Source: DYJE01 sp041660385
GTDB lineage: Bacteria; Desulfobacterota; Desulfobacteria; Desulfobacterales; Desulfolunaceae
Assembly (NCBI GenBank): GCA_041660385.1
Contig: JBAZWJ010000018.1
Span: 26,726-90,725 of the forward strand
Length of the DNA stretch: 64,000 nucleotides
Direction: 5' to 3'
Both the position numbers and the translations under genes were made by a program. Shown here piece after piece: positions 44,409 to 52,882 of the stretch (positions are counted from its first letter, which is position 1; every line of letters begins with the position of its first letter). The notes beneath the pieces were generated by a model. That model searched no databases. It saw only the letters and a list, made by a program, of their open reading frames with translations, and was not told where the DNA came from.

Positions 44409-44824
44409 TATTTTTTTTGATCCTTTGTCTGCCATAAAAACAGCAGAAAAATCAGGGTGAAGATCAGGTCACAGGTTCCGCCCAGAAGGGCAAGCAGCGA
44501 TGCACGGTCGGTTAAATAGGAATAGGAGAAAAAGATGAAAAAAACCGATTTGCCGATAATGGCCATCCAGACAATACCACGGTTCTTGCTGACATCTCTG
44601 GATACAAAATAGTAACCGATTCCGAAAATAAGAATCGCGCCCCAGACGATGTTGTAAAAACTATAGGCGTAATAATTGCTGAAAACACTTGCCACCATGT
44701 CCGGGCCATAGGCAAGAGTGGCCACAAACCGGGGCAGCAAAAGGCCGGGGATGGCGAAAGAAAGATTGAACAACGCGCCGAAAAGGAATATCCGGCTGTA
44801 GGTGTGGTTTGAAATTCTATTCAT
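44408..44824 (-). CDS. Hypothetical four-helix membrane protein
   Basis: The 138-residue protein has four hydrophobic segments (about residues 10-30, 45-68, 78-98 and 108-132) and short charged loops (RDVSKNRG, TKDQKK). I do not recognise a family. It lies between the dehydratase subunit and the crotonase genes on the same strand and may be co-transcribed, but repeat ends on both sides suggest that it may also have arrived separately. Confidence 0.6.
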   Translation of the reverse strand: MNRISNHTYSRIFLFGALFNLSFAIPGLLLPRFVATLAYGPDMVASVFSNYYAYSFYNIVWGAILIFGIGYYFVSRDVSKNRGIVWMAIIGKSVFFIFFSYSYLTDRASLLALLGGTCDLIFTLIFLLFLWQTKDQKK

Positions 44825-44831
44825 GATTTGT

Positions 44832-44874
44832 CAATCCTTCATTGGCTGTTGGGTGTTCGATGTTCGGCGTTCAT
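44832..44874. repeat. Second solo end of a family A element
   Basis: CAATCCTTCATTGG, then CTGTTGGGTGTTCGATGTTC and GGCGTTCATT match the right end of family A including its CAATCCTTCATT lead-in. It overlaps the 3' end of the dehydratase subunit gene by a few bases. Confidence 0.65.
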
Positions 44875-46187
44875 TTTTTCCCGCCATTCTTCCGTTTCAC
44901 AAATTCTTCCATCAGCTCCACAAATCCGTCGATGCGTGTATTCATCGGGCCATCGGAATATGCTCTGGGGTCGCAGTGGTCTGTGTTCATAATCATCACA
45001 GGAATTCCCCATTTTTTTTGCAGAGCTTCCTGGAGATCAAGAAGCCCGGTACTGCTGGGGCGACAGCTCTGGTTGGCGTGGAGGATGATGCCGTCAAGAT
45101 CGAATTCCTCGACGAGCTTGTCAAAGTAAGCGATGCGCCGGTCAAGATTCAAGGTGAAGGGGATGATGATGTGATCTCTGGCGATTCGTCGCAATGTTTC
45201 CTTCAAGGTGTTTCCGGGCTTGCTCCGCCCGGCGAAAGAATAGGTGTAAGGATCGGCTACAATACGAACACCTTTTTCCGCCAGAACTTTCTGATACAGA
45301 TCCACGTTGTACCAGAGGGTGATGCCTTCCCACAACACGCGGTATTTTTCCCTTCCTTTTTCAATGCTCTGGTTGTTGCCGTAACGTTTTTTTGCCCGTT
45401 CAAGCTCCGAGCCGTAATATCTGATAGCATCTTTCTGATTCCACTGACTGACCATGGGTAACATGAACGTTCTAACCCATTCGAAATAGCGATTGGCGGG
45501 AGTCCGTTTTCTGTATTCATAAAGCTCTTTGAACAACCGGCATATTTCATGGGAATTGTTCACAATTTCCATGAATTTTTTTTCGTTGAATTTTTTGCCT
45601 GTTTCCCGTTCCAGAAAGGCGATGAGATCCCAGAGCTGCGCCTCGATGTAATCCACGTATTCCTCAATCCGGTCTTCTCCTTCACCGGCCACAAGGTTGG
45701 GAACATCCAGTGCAAAATGGGGTTTGCCATGAAGCTTGGCTTCACCTTCAAACCATTTCAGATGGGTGTCACACACCAGATTGGCCGAAAAATAGGCATC
45801 GGCCACCCGGTGACCTCCAAAATCTTCAGGCCAGCCCATGCGTGAGGCTCCGATGCTTGTTTTCATATAGCTGCAAAGATCTCGTCCGTACCCAAGGCTT
45901 TCAGCATGTTCAATGGGCGGAACCGTGCATCCGGCGGCTCCGGTGAGCGCTGCATAGGCTTCGGGGTAACCTGGAAAATAGCCCATGGCCACAGGAATTT
46001 CCGTGGGGAAACCGGCACTGAACACACCGAACCGTTTCCAGGGTTGAATGGCGGTCATCTTGGTCCGGTTAAGGTACTGCATGATAATCAGGAATAACCG
46101 TGGCGTAAGAGGCTGGTTGAGATACCCTTTCAGGCCCTGAATCAGGAGTTTTGGATGCTGTGCGATGAATTTTGTTATTTTGATCAT
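44871..46187 (-). CDS. 2-hydroxyacyl-CoA dehydratase / benzoyl-CoA reductase subunit (HgdB/BcrB type)
   Basis: The 438-residue protein has the family's cysteine segments GRDLCSYMKTSIGA and HANQSCRPSSTGLLDL followed by DHCDPRAYSDGP...TRIDGFVE. These cysteines ligate a [4Fe-4S] cluster at which a ketyl radical dehydration takes place. Its start overlaps the partner subunit stop by 4 bp. With one ATPase activator (47412) the set resembles 2-hydroxyacyl-CoA dehydratases rather than class I benzoyl-CoA reductase, which needs two ATPase subunits. The end is reached at a repeat fragment. Confidence 0.85.
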   Translation of the reverse strand: MIKITKFIAQHPKLLIQGLKGYLNQPLTPRLFLIIMQYLNRTKMTAIQPWKRFGVFSAGFPTEIPVAMGYFPGYPEAYAALTGAAGCTVPPIEHAESLGYGRDLCSYMKTSIGASRMGWPEDFGGHRVADAYFSANLVCDTHLKWFEGEAKLHGKPHFALDVPNLVAGEGEDRIEEYVDYIEAQLWDLIAFLERETGKKFNEKKFMEIVNNSHEICRLFKELYEYRKRTPANRYFEWVRTFMLPMVSQWNQKDAIRYYGSELERAKKRYGNNQSIEKGREKYRVLWEGITLWYNVDLYQKVLAEKGVRIVADPYTYSFAGRSKPGNTLKETLRRIARDHIIIPFTLNLDRRIAYFDKLVEEFDLDGIILHANQSCRPSSTGLLDLQEALQKKWGIPVMIMNTDHCDPRAYSDGPMNTRIDGFVELMEEFVKRKNGGKK

Positions 46188-47215
46188 ATAATCTCCCTGA
46201 AACTTTCCAGTCTGCTGACCAGTTGCTGATCCACGGTGGGTGTGAATTCCCGCTCAATGATGATCAGTTTGTGTCCGTCTTTTTTCAGTTCACCCGTCAT
46301 GAACGGCAGATCCAGCCCATGGGGTTCACAGAATTTCAGAATCTGGTAAACGATTCCTTTAACGGGTGTTTCTGCAAGGCATTGCCTCAGGTAATCCAGC
46401 CGCGCGGCAAAAGGAATCCGTGTGGGTGGCTGGGGAATTTCTGCCCGATAATCCACCAGTGCTTCAATGGGGTCACCTGTTTCCCGGATTGATATGGCAA
46501 AATACCGTTCGCCGAGGCTTAAATCGTCACGAACAGCCCTCAGTTTGGCCGCGTCCAGAATATCCATCATCTCGCCATAGGTGATGTCCGAACCGGTGAG
46601 AAGAACAGGCACCCGATCAAGGGGAAACGAAGGAAGATTTTTCCAGTCTGCCAGAGTTTTTTCAAGTTCAACGATTAACTCGATTTTGTCCATCTGAACA
46701 CATTTCCGGGTGAGATCGTGGTAATCCCTGTTCGGAATGTCCCGTGTTGCCCGAAGTGCTGAAAGTTGTCGCATCAGATGTTTGATCCGGTTGGATGTGG
46801 CTATGGCTTCTCTTAAAACCTGGTCTGTGACGGTCAGCCCGAAATGCTTTTCAAGGCGGTCAATGAACCGGAGCAGCTCGTGCTTGTGATAGTTCTTCGC
46901 TGTCTTGTCGTTCTTAGCCGGTGTGTTGATCCAGTAAAGAAAATCGGTTTTAACATGGTATTTCCAGATGTCGTACTGGTTGTTCGTGGTGTCGCATCCG
47001 TGGCAGAATGCGATTCCGGCCCAGTCCGCAGAACGGGCCATGCCTTCGGTGAGGCAGGCTCGTGAAAAAGGGCAGATGTAGTTGTGGACATAGCGGTCCG
47101 CCGGGTCGTTTGAAACATGAACGTCTCCAAGAATCTTGTACGGCGTGAACCCCGCCGCCATAACGATCTCTTCCGGGAATTCGTGCCCTGTGTCGTAGTA
47201 TGCGAATAATCTCAT
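46184..47215 (-). CDS. 2-hydroxyacyl-CoA dehydratase / benzoyl-CoA reductase subunit (HgdA/BcrC type)
   Basis: The 343-residue protein has the motif series YICPFSRACLTEGM, IAFCHGCDTTNNQ, ILKFCEPHGLDLPFMTGEL and LIIIEREFTP, matching the second cluster-binding subunit. It is translated first and coupled to the subunit at 44871. The substrate is unknown; neighbouring crotonase and SDR genes suggest a CoA-thioester pathway. A palindromic repeat (47267-47390) separates it from the activator gene. Confidence 0.85.
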   Translation of the reverse strand: MRLFAYYDTGHEFPEEIVMAAGFTPYKILGDVHVSNDPADRYVHNYICPFSRACLTEGMARSADWAGIAFCHGCDTTNNQYDIWKYHVKTDFLYWINTPAKNDKTAKNYHKHELLRFIDRLEKHFGLTVTDQVLREAIATSNRIKHLMRQLSALRATRDIPNRDYHDLTRKCVQMDKIELIVELEKTLADWKNLPSFPLDRVPVLLTGSDITYGEMMDILDAAKLRAVRDDLSLGERYFAISIRETGDPIEALVDYRAEIPQPPTRIPFAARLDYLRQCLAETPVKGIVYQILKFCEPHGLDLPFMTGELKKDGHKLIIIEREFTPTVDQQLVSRLESFREII

Positions 47216-47266
47216 GTATGATCCTTCTTTTATTGATATACAGCTTAATTGACAGACTTGATGCTT

Positions 47267-47390
47267 GCCTCCGGCGGCCAGATTTTAAAAATCTGGACAA
47301 ATGGGTATATGTTTATATACGCCAGACAGCCTGCAAATACCCGTTTGTCAAACTTTTCAAAAGTTTGGCTCCCGGCAGGGCCACCGGAAG
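47267..47390. repeat. Palindromic element, family D copy 1
   Basis: GCCTCCGGCGGCCAGATTTT, AAAAATCTGGACAAATGGG and, on the other side, CCGTTTGTCAAACTTTTC and AAAAGTTTGGCTCCCGGCAG make two hairpins separated by a short AT-rich centre. The same parts occur in reverse order at 49897. It interrupts the dehydratase operon. Confidence 0.8.
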
Positions 47391-47411
47391 TCAGAAAACA
47401 GAGTATAATCT

Positions 47412-48179
47412 TTATTGCCGCGCCCCCAGAATCGCCGCCCCAATAGCTCCGCATACCTGGGCTTCGTCCGGTACATCGAGTTTCATGCCGATTCGTTTTT
47501 CAATGGCTGTGCGCATGCCCGCGTTTTTCGAAACACCGCCGGTCATGACAATGGGTTTGGCCACACCCGTTCGGTTCATCATGGATACCATCCGGGACGC
47601 GATGGATTCGTGGATGCCGGCGATGATGTTTTCACGGCTTTCGCCCCTGGCGATCAGGCTGATCACTTCCGATTCAGCGAACACCGTGCACATGCTGCTG
47701 ATGATCACCGGGCGTTTGGCGGCCTTGGACATTTTGGCGAAATCCGTGAGTTCCACATGGAGAGCCCTGGCCATGACTTCAAGGAATCGTCCGGTTCCGG
47801 CGGCACATTTATCGTTCATCACAAAATCGGCCACACTTCCGTTGTCGTCCATGCGGATGCACTTGCTGTCCTGGCCTCCGATGTCGATGACCGCCTTGAC
47901 CTTTGGGAAAAAGTGCCGGGCTCCCGCTGCATGACAGGTGATTTCCGTGATCTGCTTGTGGGCGATGGACACGCTGTTCCTGCCGTAACCCGTGGACACG
48001 ATACAGGTGATGTCCTTTTCCTTCTTGTTTGTCTTGTCCAGCATTTTTGCAAAAATGTCCTGCCAGGCTTTCACCATGTCGTAGCCGCTGAACGCCAGAT
48101 CGGCGTATGTCAGTTTGCCATTGTCCATCATGGCGATCTTTGTGGTGATGGACCCGATATCGATTCCAACGGTGATCAT
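47412..48179 (-). CDS. 2-hydroxyacyl-CoA dehydratase activator (HgdC-like ATPase)
   Basis: The start at 48179 (MITVGIDIGSITTKIAMMDN) is chosen because the longer frame upstream lacks family sequence. The 255-residue protein has the ASKHA phosphate loops DIGSITTK, DIGGQDSK and MTGGVSKN. NDKCAAGTGRFLEVMA holds the cysteine of the [4Fe-4S] cluster shared by the homodimer; a second cysteine lies in ISSMCTVFAESE. It uses ATP to inject one electron into the dehydratase encoded downstream. Confidence 0.93.
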   Translation of the reverse strand: MITVGIDIGSITTKIAMMDNGKLTYADLAFSGYDMVKAWQDIFAKMLDKTNKKEKDITCIVSTGYGRNSVSIAHKQITEITCHAAGARHFFPKVKAVIDIGGQDSKCIRMDDNGSVADFVMNDKCAAGTGRFLEVMARALHVELTDFAKMSKAAKRPVIISSMCTVFAESEVISLIARGESRENIIAGIHESIASRMVSMMNRTGVAKPIVMTGGVSKNAGMRTAIEKRIGMKLDVPDEAQVCGAIGAAILGARQ

Positions 48180-48341
48180 GTTTTTATCCTGTTTGTCGTT
48201 TTTGAGAGATTTTTGGAAAAAACGATACGTGACCTTCAAAACGATTACAATGACCCAGATGGACATTTGTATTGTCAAAAACGGTCAGATTGGGATTGGG
48301 CCTGGGAGGATATAACCCACCAATAAACCATCTGAAACGTT

Positions 48342-48429
48342 GTAGGAGCGACCTGCTGGTCGCCCAAACCTATATATAATAAACGTTTATGGTTATGCGG
48401 ACAGAGGGCGACCAGCGGGTCGCCCCTAC
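48342..48429. repeat. Inverted repeat of GTAGGAGCGACC type
   Basis: GTAGGAGCGACCTGCTGGTC and GACCAGCGGGTCGCCCCTAC are inverted copies around a 45-bp AT-rich centre. It lies between the dehydratase activator and the Fic-like gene and can fold into one long hairpin. Confidence 0.75.
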
Positions 48430-48497
48430 GGTCATCACATATATTATATGTGTGTTGGAAATATTATTTCGTCGGGTTAATAATACGAACCCACCGG

Positions 48498-49187
48498 CTA
48501 CTCTTTCATAATCTTTACAATTCTTTCATCCAGACAAGACCGAAGAAAAACATTCATCGGCTTCTGATCACCACTCTCGTAAAAAGCCAGCATCAATTGG
48601 TTAAATTCAAGCTGCCTCTTTGCCGGAAGGTTGATGGCAGGGAATCCATGGTTTAACAAAAGCCCGTTCATGACAAATCTGCCCATCCGCTTATTGACAT
48701 CATAAAAGAACTGACATCGGGCCATGGTTAGAAAAAAATGAATGGCGCGATCATAAACATCGGGGATGGCTGAGGCGTCGGAAACCATCTTATCAAACAG
48801 TTCCGACAATGATGCCGAAGGGGGCGGCATATAGGCCGTTCCGGCGATGGTGACCCCGCCGGATCTGAAATCCCCCCATTCCAGCGCATCGTCTTTTGCT
48901 GCGATTCCATGAAGAGAACAGACGGTTTCACGGGTGATGGCAAACTGATTTTTCTCAATCAACTCAAACAACATCCGCCATGCATTTGCTTGATTCAGAG
49001 CGATATTCTGATCACTGATCTTGTGGCCGCCCACAGTAACCCCATCCAATAATGTCTGGATTTCCGGCAAGGTGAAGTGAATCCCTTCCAGGTTCACCGC
49101 ATCACAAACCAGTTCAGCCAATTGACGTTTGGCAAGCATCAATGCTTTTGCTTTATTTGGCTTCATGTTCCATTGTGTTTCCTGCAT
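48498..49187 (-). CDS. Fic/Doc-fold protein lacking the catalytic histidine
   Basis: The 229-residue protein has a Fic-like helical layout. At the active site it reads CQFFYDVNKRMGRFVMN, where normal Fic proteins have HPFxDGNGRxxR. The catalytic histidine is replaced by Gln (or Cys, depending on alignment), while the DxNKR pattern resembles Doc kinases (HPFxxANKRTA). AMP transfer or Doc-type phosphorylation is therefore doubtful. AGGAAAA lies before the ATG, 12 bp after the stop of an exported protein gene, so the two form an operon. A canonical Fic is encoded at 62895. Confidence 0.75.
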   Translation of the reverse strand: MQETQWNMKPNKAKALMLAKRQLAELVCDAVNLEGIHFTLPEIQTLLDGVTVGGHKISDQNIALNQANAWRMLFELIEKNQFAITRETVCSLHGIAAKDDALEWGDFRSGGVTIAGTAYMPPPSASLSELFDKMVSDASAIPDVYDRAIHFFLTMARCQFFYDVNKRMGRFVMNGLLLNHGFPAINLPAKRQLEFNQLMLAFYESGDQKPMNVFLRSCLDERIVKIMKE

Positions 49188-49198
49188 TATCGCTTTTC

Positions 49199-49852
49199 CT
49201 ATTTATCCAGCGTAGAGAAGTTGGCTTTGGCAAAATTATTAAGGACTTCTGTTGCGGCGGATTTCGCTGCGTCAACACTGATATTTCCGCTGACTTCCAA
49301 GTTTATTGCCGTGCTGTCATTGTGGCCCACGGCGTGCAAATAAGCGGTTGGAATGGAACGTTTTTCCCCTTCACTGCAATCCGTTTCATAACCAAAATAG
49401 CTGATCGAACCGCCACTGACCGTTTCTGTTTTCAATGGACTCAAGGATACCAGTTTCGGATTTTTACCGGCTTTCAATCGCTGGTATCTCTTTTCGAAAT
49501 CATCCAGCTTGTTCTGTTTTCGCTGCTGTTCTTCAGGACCGATCTGCATTTTAAACATTGCGATTCCTTCTCCGGCGTAGTGCTTGAGATCATAGGTAAT
49601 TTTGCCGGGAGTTTGCGAAACCTGATTTGCACAGATGTTTTTGAAGGGAAGATTGGCGGCTGCGTATCCCATACCGATGATTCCCGCAGCGTTGTACTGG
49701 CACGTCACCTTCACCGCGTTCCCTGGCATCAGAGAGGAAAGAACCGCCGGGCATTCCGGTTCGCTTTGGGCGAGTGCCAACGTGCTTAAGCCAACCAGGG
49801 AAATGCAGGCCAAGAGCGTCAGGCCGTTATGGACAAGTGATTTTCTTCTCAT
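49199..49852 (-). CDS. Exported protein of unknown function
   Basis: I do not recognise this 217-residue protein. The signal peptide (MRRKSLVHNGLTLLACISLV...ALAQSEPEC) directs it to the periplasm. The mature part has four cysteines (PECPAVL, VTCQYNA, KNICANQ, ETDCSEG), which could form two disulfides, and a charged helical stretch (QQRKQNKLDDFEKRYQRL). It precedes the Fic-like gene in the same operon. Confidence 0.6.
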   Translation of the reverse strand: MRRKSLVHNGLTLLACISLVGLSTLALAQSEPECPAVLSSLMPGNAVKVTCQYNAAGIIGMGYAAANLPFKNICANQVSQTPGKITYDLKHYAGEGIAMFKMQIGPEEQQRKQNKLDDFEKRYQRLKAGKNPKLVSLSPLKTETVSGGSISYFGYETDCSEGEKRSIPTAYLHAVGHNDSTAINLEVSGNISVDAAKSAATEVLNNFAKANFSTLDK

Positions 49853-49896
49853 GAATTGCGCCTCCTGTTGTTTATTTTATTGAAAAATATCTCAAA

Positions 49897-50034
49897 GCCT
49901 CCGGCGGCCCTGCCGGGGGCCAAACTTTTGAAAAGTTTGACAAACGGATATGGGAACGGTTTCGATGTTGATCGAAGCCCAACCCATTTGTCCAGATTTT
50001 TTAAATCTGATCCCCCGGAAGGGCTGCCAGAGGC
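49897..50034. repeat. Palindromic element, family D copy 2
   Basis: GCCTCCGGCGGCCCTGCCGG, CAAACTTTTGAAAAGTTTGA and TTTGTCCAGATTTTTTAAAT reproduce the two hairpins of the copy at 47267 in swapped order. The remainder of the gap up to the KAP gene (50035-50191) shows nothing further. Confidence 0.8.
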
Positions 50035-50191
50035 AAGGTGTAAAAGACAAATTATATTGAAAGACACATTTCTTTTTTTGGGGATTATTAACATGGGCGA
50101 GTGTGTCAATAATTCCAAATACTGTTTTATTGAGATCTGCTTAAAATTAAGAATGCCCCTCCGGAATTCCAGTTATTCCTGTGCTATCGAC

Positions 50192-51592
50192 TCATGATTT
50201 AAAACGAGATGCTATTTCGATTTTTTTAACTAAATACCCAAGTCTGCCAATCCCTCCATTCCAATTAAAATCATCAATTAGTTTTAAAATCCTGGCCGCT
50301 CGTTGTTTCTCTGTATCGATAACGGTAGTTGAATCTATGATTTCTTTATATTTTTTTAAAAGATCATCATGGCTGCTGCGCTTAGATTTGCATGTTACAA
50401 TATATGCCTCCAAAGCAGCACTATGGGGGATGTCCAGCGATCCTGTGACTCCAAGGCTGTCTGATAGATGAGTTAATAGATGTGAAGGTGTCATTTCACC
50501 GGTAATGAATTGTTTATAAACGACAGGTTCTTTAACTTTTAAAACGATCAAAAAACAAAGAAATAATGGAAAAAGCTTATGGTTTTGAGGGGTAGTCCTT
50601 ATGGAGAGGCTGAGTAAAGAACAGCAGTGCTCTTGCTCTCGAAGCGTCAATCCATAAATTTCGAATAATTCTGTGAACATACTTAGAGCATCCTCACCTT
50701 CATATCGAGTGTCACTACCAGATTTTTGTGAAAAATATTCACTGAACGAGAATTTTTCAAATAGCGTATTAACGAATAATCCTTTTTCAGGCTGGGGGAG
50801 GATATAGTCAAAGTCTATGAATCGTCTCAAATATCCATTTACATTCAAATCGTTTCCGTAAATTGCCTTTATAGATGAACCAAGCTGCTCTTTATCTGCA
50901 CCCAAGACAAATACTATGTTTTCAACATCAAAAAAATGTTTTGCTTTTTCAAGTATTTCAATGGCGAAAATTGGTCTACATCTATCAAGTTCGTCAATGA
51001 TAAAGACCAATGGCCTTGGTGTGTCTTCTTTTGTGATACTCTTGGCGAACTCTGATAGTGTGACTCTGAATGTCTCTAATGTCTTTTTCGAACCCTCATA
51101 TTTTTCAATCTGGTCTTTTGCAAGTGATTCAGCTAAGCCAGACAGAGATTGTTCTGTCAGCTTGTCAAGATCTAATGCCCCAGCTGTAGCTATTTTTGCG
51201 GCGACAGGGACACTTCGTTTTAGGAGTGTAATACCTAATCCTTTGGCTTTGTTGAAATATTCTCGGGCCTTAGACTCATCACCAGATTTTGATATTTCAC
51301 TTATCGATGCACTTATTTCGCCGATAAGACAAACGAGTGCATCATCTGAAAAATCATTTTTCCAAGCATTGAAGTACAAAGTCGGGATTGCATTGTCTTT
51401 TAAATGTTGCTCCCACATTCTCAGAAAAGTAGTTTTTCCTTGTCCCCAAGGGGCATCGATACATACAACCATAGGTTCATTTGAAGATGTCACAAATTCA
51501 GTTAAAGCTTCTGCGCTTTCTTTGCGTTCGAGAACATCATATCTAAATGGTGAGCCCTTAACGACTTTAATTTCATTATTTTTTAGTATCAC
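50192..51592 (-). CDS. KAP-family P-loop NTPase
   Basis: The start is GTG at 51592 with GGAG upstream. The 466-residue protein has Walker A DAPWGQGKTTFL, Walker B LVFIIDELDRCRP and the downstream sensor region ENIVFVLGADKEQL, all KAP hallmarks. Between Walker A and B is a mildly hydrophobic segment (ITLLKRSVPVAAKIATAGAL) where KAP proteins often carry membrane helices. Some KAP NTPases act in phage exclusion (PifA). It stands alone between a family D repeat and a cysteine-cluster protein. AT-richer composition suggests acquisition by transfer. Confidence 0.85.
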   Translation of the reverse strand: MILKNNEIKVVKGSPFRYDVLERKESAEALTEFVTSSNEPMVVCIDAPWGQGKTTFLRMWEQHLKDNAIPTLYFNAWKNDFSDDALVCLIGEISASISEISKSGDESKAREYFNKAKGLGITLLKRSVPVAAKIATAGALDLDKLTEQSLSGLAESLAKDQIEKYEGSKKTLETFRVTLSEFAKSITKEDTPRPLVFIIDELDRCRPIFAIEILEKAKHFFDVENIVFVLGADKEQLGSSIKAIYGNDLNVNGYLRRFIDFDYILPQPEKGLFVNTLFEKFSFSEYFSQKSGSDTRYEGEDALSMFTELFEIYGLTLREQEHCCSLLSLSIRTTPQNHKLFPLFLCFLIVLKVKEPVVYKQFITGEMTPSHLLTHLSDSLGVTGSLDIPHSAALEAYIVTCKSKRSSHDDLLKKYKEIIDSTTVIDTEKQRAARILKLIDDFNWNGGIGRLGYLVKKIEIASRFKS

Positions 51593-51807
51593 TCATATCT
51601 CCAATGGATTGCTAACAAAGATTATATGTTTTGACTTAGTTGCCATATTATTTGAATTAATGTGAATTCATAAATGGGAATACTTTGAAATGTCAATGAA
51701 TAATGTTGATATAGAATTGCTCCTTTACCAGTTCTTCTGAGATTTTTCGCGGTTCCGAATAGTGCCAACTGCCCATCTGTGAAGTTGCGAATCAAACCAA
51801 ACACAAA

Positions 51808-52494
51808 TCACAATTCCTGCAACTCTTCAATAACCGGTTTGATCATGGCCCGATGTTCAGGCGGAACCATCAGTATGCTGAGCGGCTGGTTCAGGAGAAA
51901 CGAAGAGGGCGGATCAGTGTGGATTCCATGGGATTTATAATGATTCAAATGTCCGTCAACGCCCAGATGCATCAGCATGTCCATCATGTTGGCAAGCGTT
52001 CCACCCTGGTCCATGTGTTCAAGAACCTGCATGAACACGTTGTTTACGGTGAAAAGGATGTCGTCCATATCCGCTTCGCCGGAAACGCCGCAGATGTTAC
52101 GTGACACCATGGCACGGCAGGCCAGAGGACGAAAAGCGTAGACGGAGCAGGCACCATCATCGTCGAGTAGGGGGCAGGGCGTCCATGACGGATCGTATTC
52201 CTCTTCAGGTAGATCTTCGCCGTTCACACAGCGCTGGGCCATGGCGTTGACTGTGAGAAGAGGGATCAGCCTTTTTTTGTCTGCCTGCTGGTGGATGTGC
52301 TGGAGAGCTAAGGCTCTTTTATCTTCATCCAGATTCTCAAGAAGATAAAACCCTTCCAGGCTGGTGATGGTGACATTTCTGGTGCAGCAGGTGGCGCATC
52401 CTTTATGGCAGGCTGATTCCGATGAAGAAAGATAGTCTTCATGGATACGATACAGCCCCTCCAGTTTTTTTAGTTTTGTCATGCCATCGATCAT
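51808..52494 (-). CDS. YkgJ-family cysteine-cluster protein
   Basis: The 228-residue protein has the pattern CHKGCATCCTRNV near residue 35, then CPLLDDDGACSVYAFRPLACR and NICG, the cysteine arrangement of the PF03692 family, which binds a zinc or iron-sulfur centre. The role is unknown in most members. The remaining helical tail (residues 160-228) has no motif I know. A family A repeat copy lies just upstream of its start. Confidence 0.8.
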   Translation of the reverse strand: MIDGMTKLKKLEGLYRIHEDYLSSSESACHKGCATCCTRNVTITSLEGFYLLENLDEDKRALALQHIHQQADKKRLIPLLTVNAMAQRCVNGEDLPEEEYDPSWTPCPLLDDDGACSVYAFRPLACRAMVSRNICGVSGEADMDDILFTVNNVFMQVLEHMDQGGTLANMMDMLMHLGVDGHLNHYKSHGIHTDPPSSFLLNQPLSILMVPPEHRAMIKPVIEELQEL

Positions 52495-52540
52495 AAATTG
52501 TCCTTTCGGGTATAATTGCTAATATGGCGGAGATTTTCTT

Positions 52541-52750
52541 GAACATCGAACATCGAACACTGAACATCGAAATTTGAATGGGTTGCATCTCCACCCGTGT
52601 CAGTTTATCAAAGACTTTCACGCTGGCGGATCTGTTATTGTTTAATAAAAAAAAATGGCTTCGAATAAATTTCAATGAGAGCTTTTTCATTAACCTTATA
52701 AAAATGGCCCGATCCATTATTCGATGTTGGATGTTCAGTGTTCGATGTTT
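52541..52750 (+). repeat. Family A element, copy 3
   Basis: The left end reads GAACATCGAACATCGAACAC then TGAACATCGAA. The right end reads AAAATGGCCCGATCCATTAT then TCGATGTTGGATGTTCAGTG. The centre is about 140 bp with TTTAATAAAAAAAAATGG and differs from the other copies. From 52751 to the next gene there is only AT-rich sequence. Confidence 0.8.
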
Positions 52751-52882
52751 ATTTATTATTCATTTTCTCATTATTCTTTCAATCCAACCCCCAACCTTGA
52801 CGTAGTCCCTTCTGTTGGATAAACTGTCCAAGTTTATTAGCGTTTATCAATACAATACACAAGCCTCAACAGGGAGGATACC

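Noticed and set aside
44871..48179. Class I benzoyl-CoA reductase (BcrABCD) as identity of the dehydratase cluster
   Set aside because: Only one ATPase subunit is encoded, and its size and cysteine pattern fit an HgdC-type activator; a dehydratase is more likely.
47415..48326. A 303-codon plus-strand frame
   Set aside because: It lies opposite the dehydratase activator, whose ATPase and cysteine motifs are clear; the plus-strand frame has no motifs or ribosome-binding site.
51622..51804. A 60-codon minus-strand frame upstream of the KAP gene
   Set aside because: It has no convincing start signal or recognisable features, and its end lies in AT-rich leader sequence.
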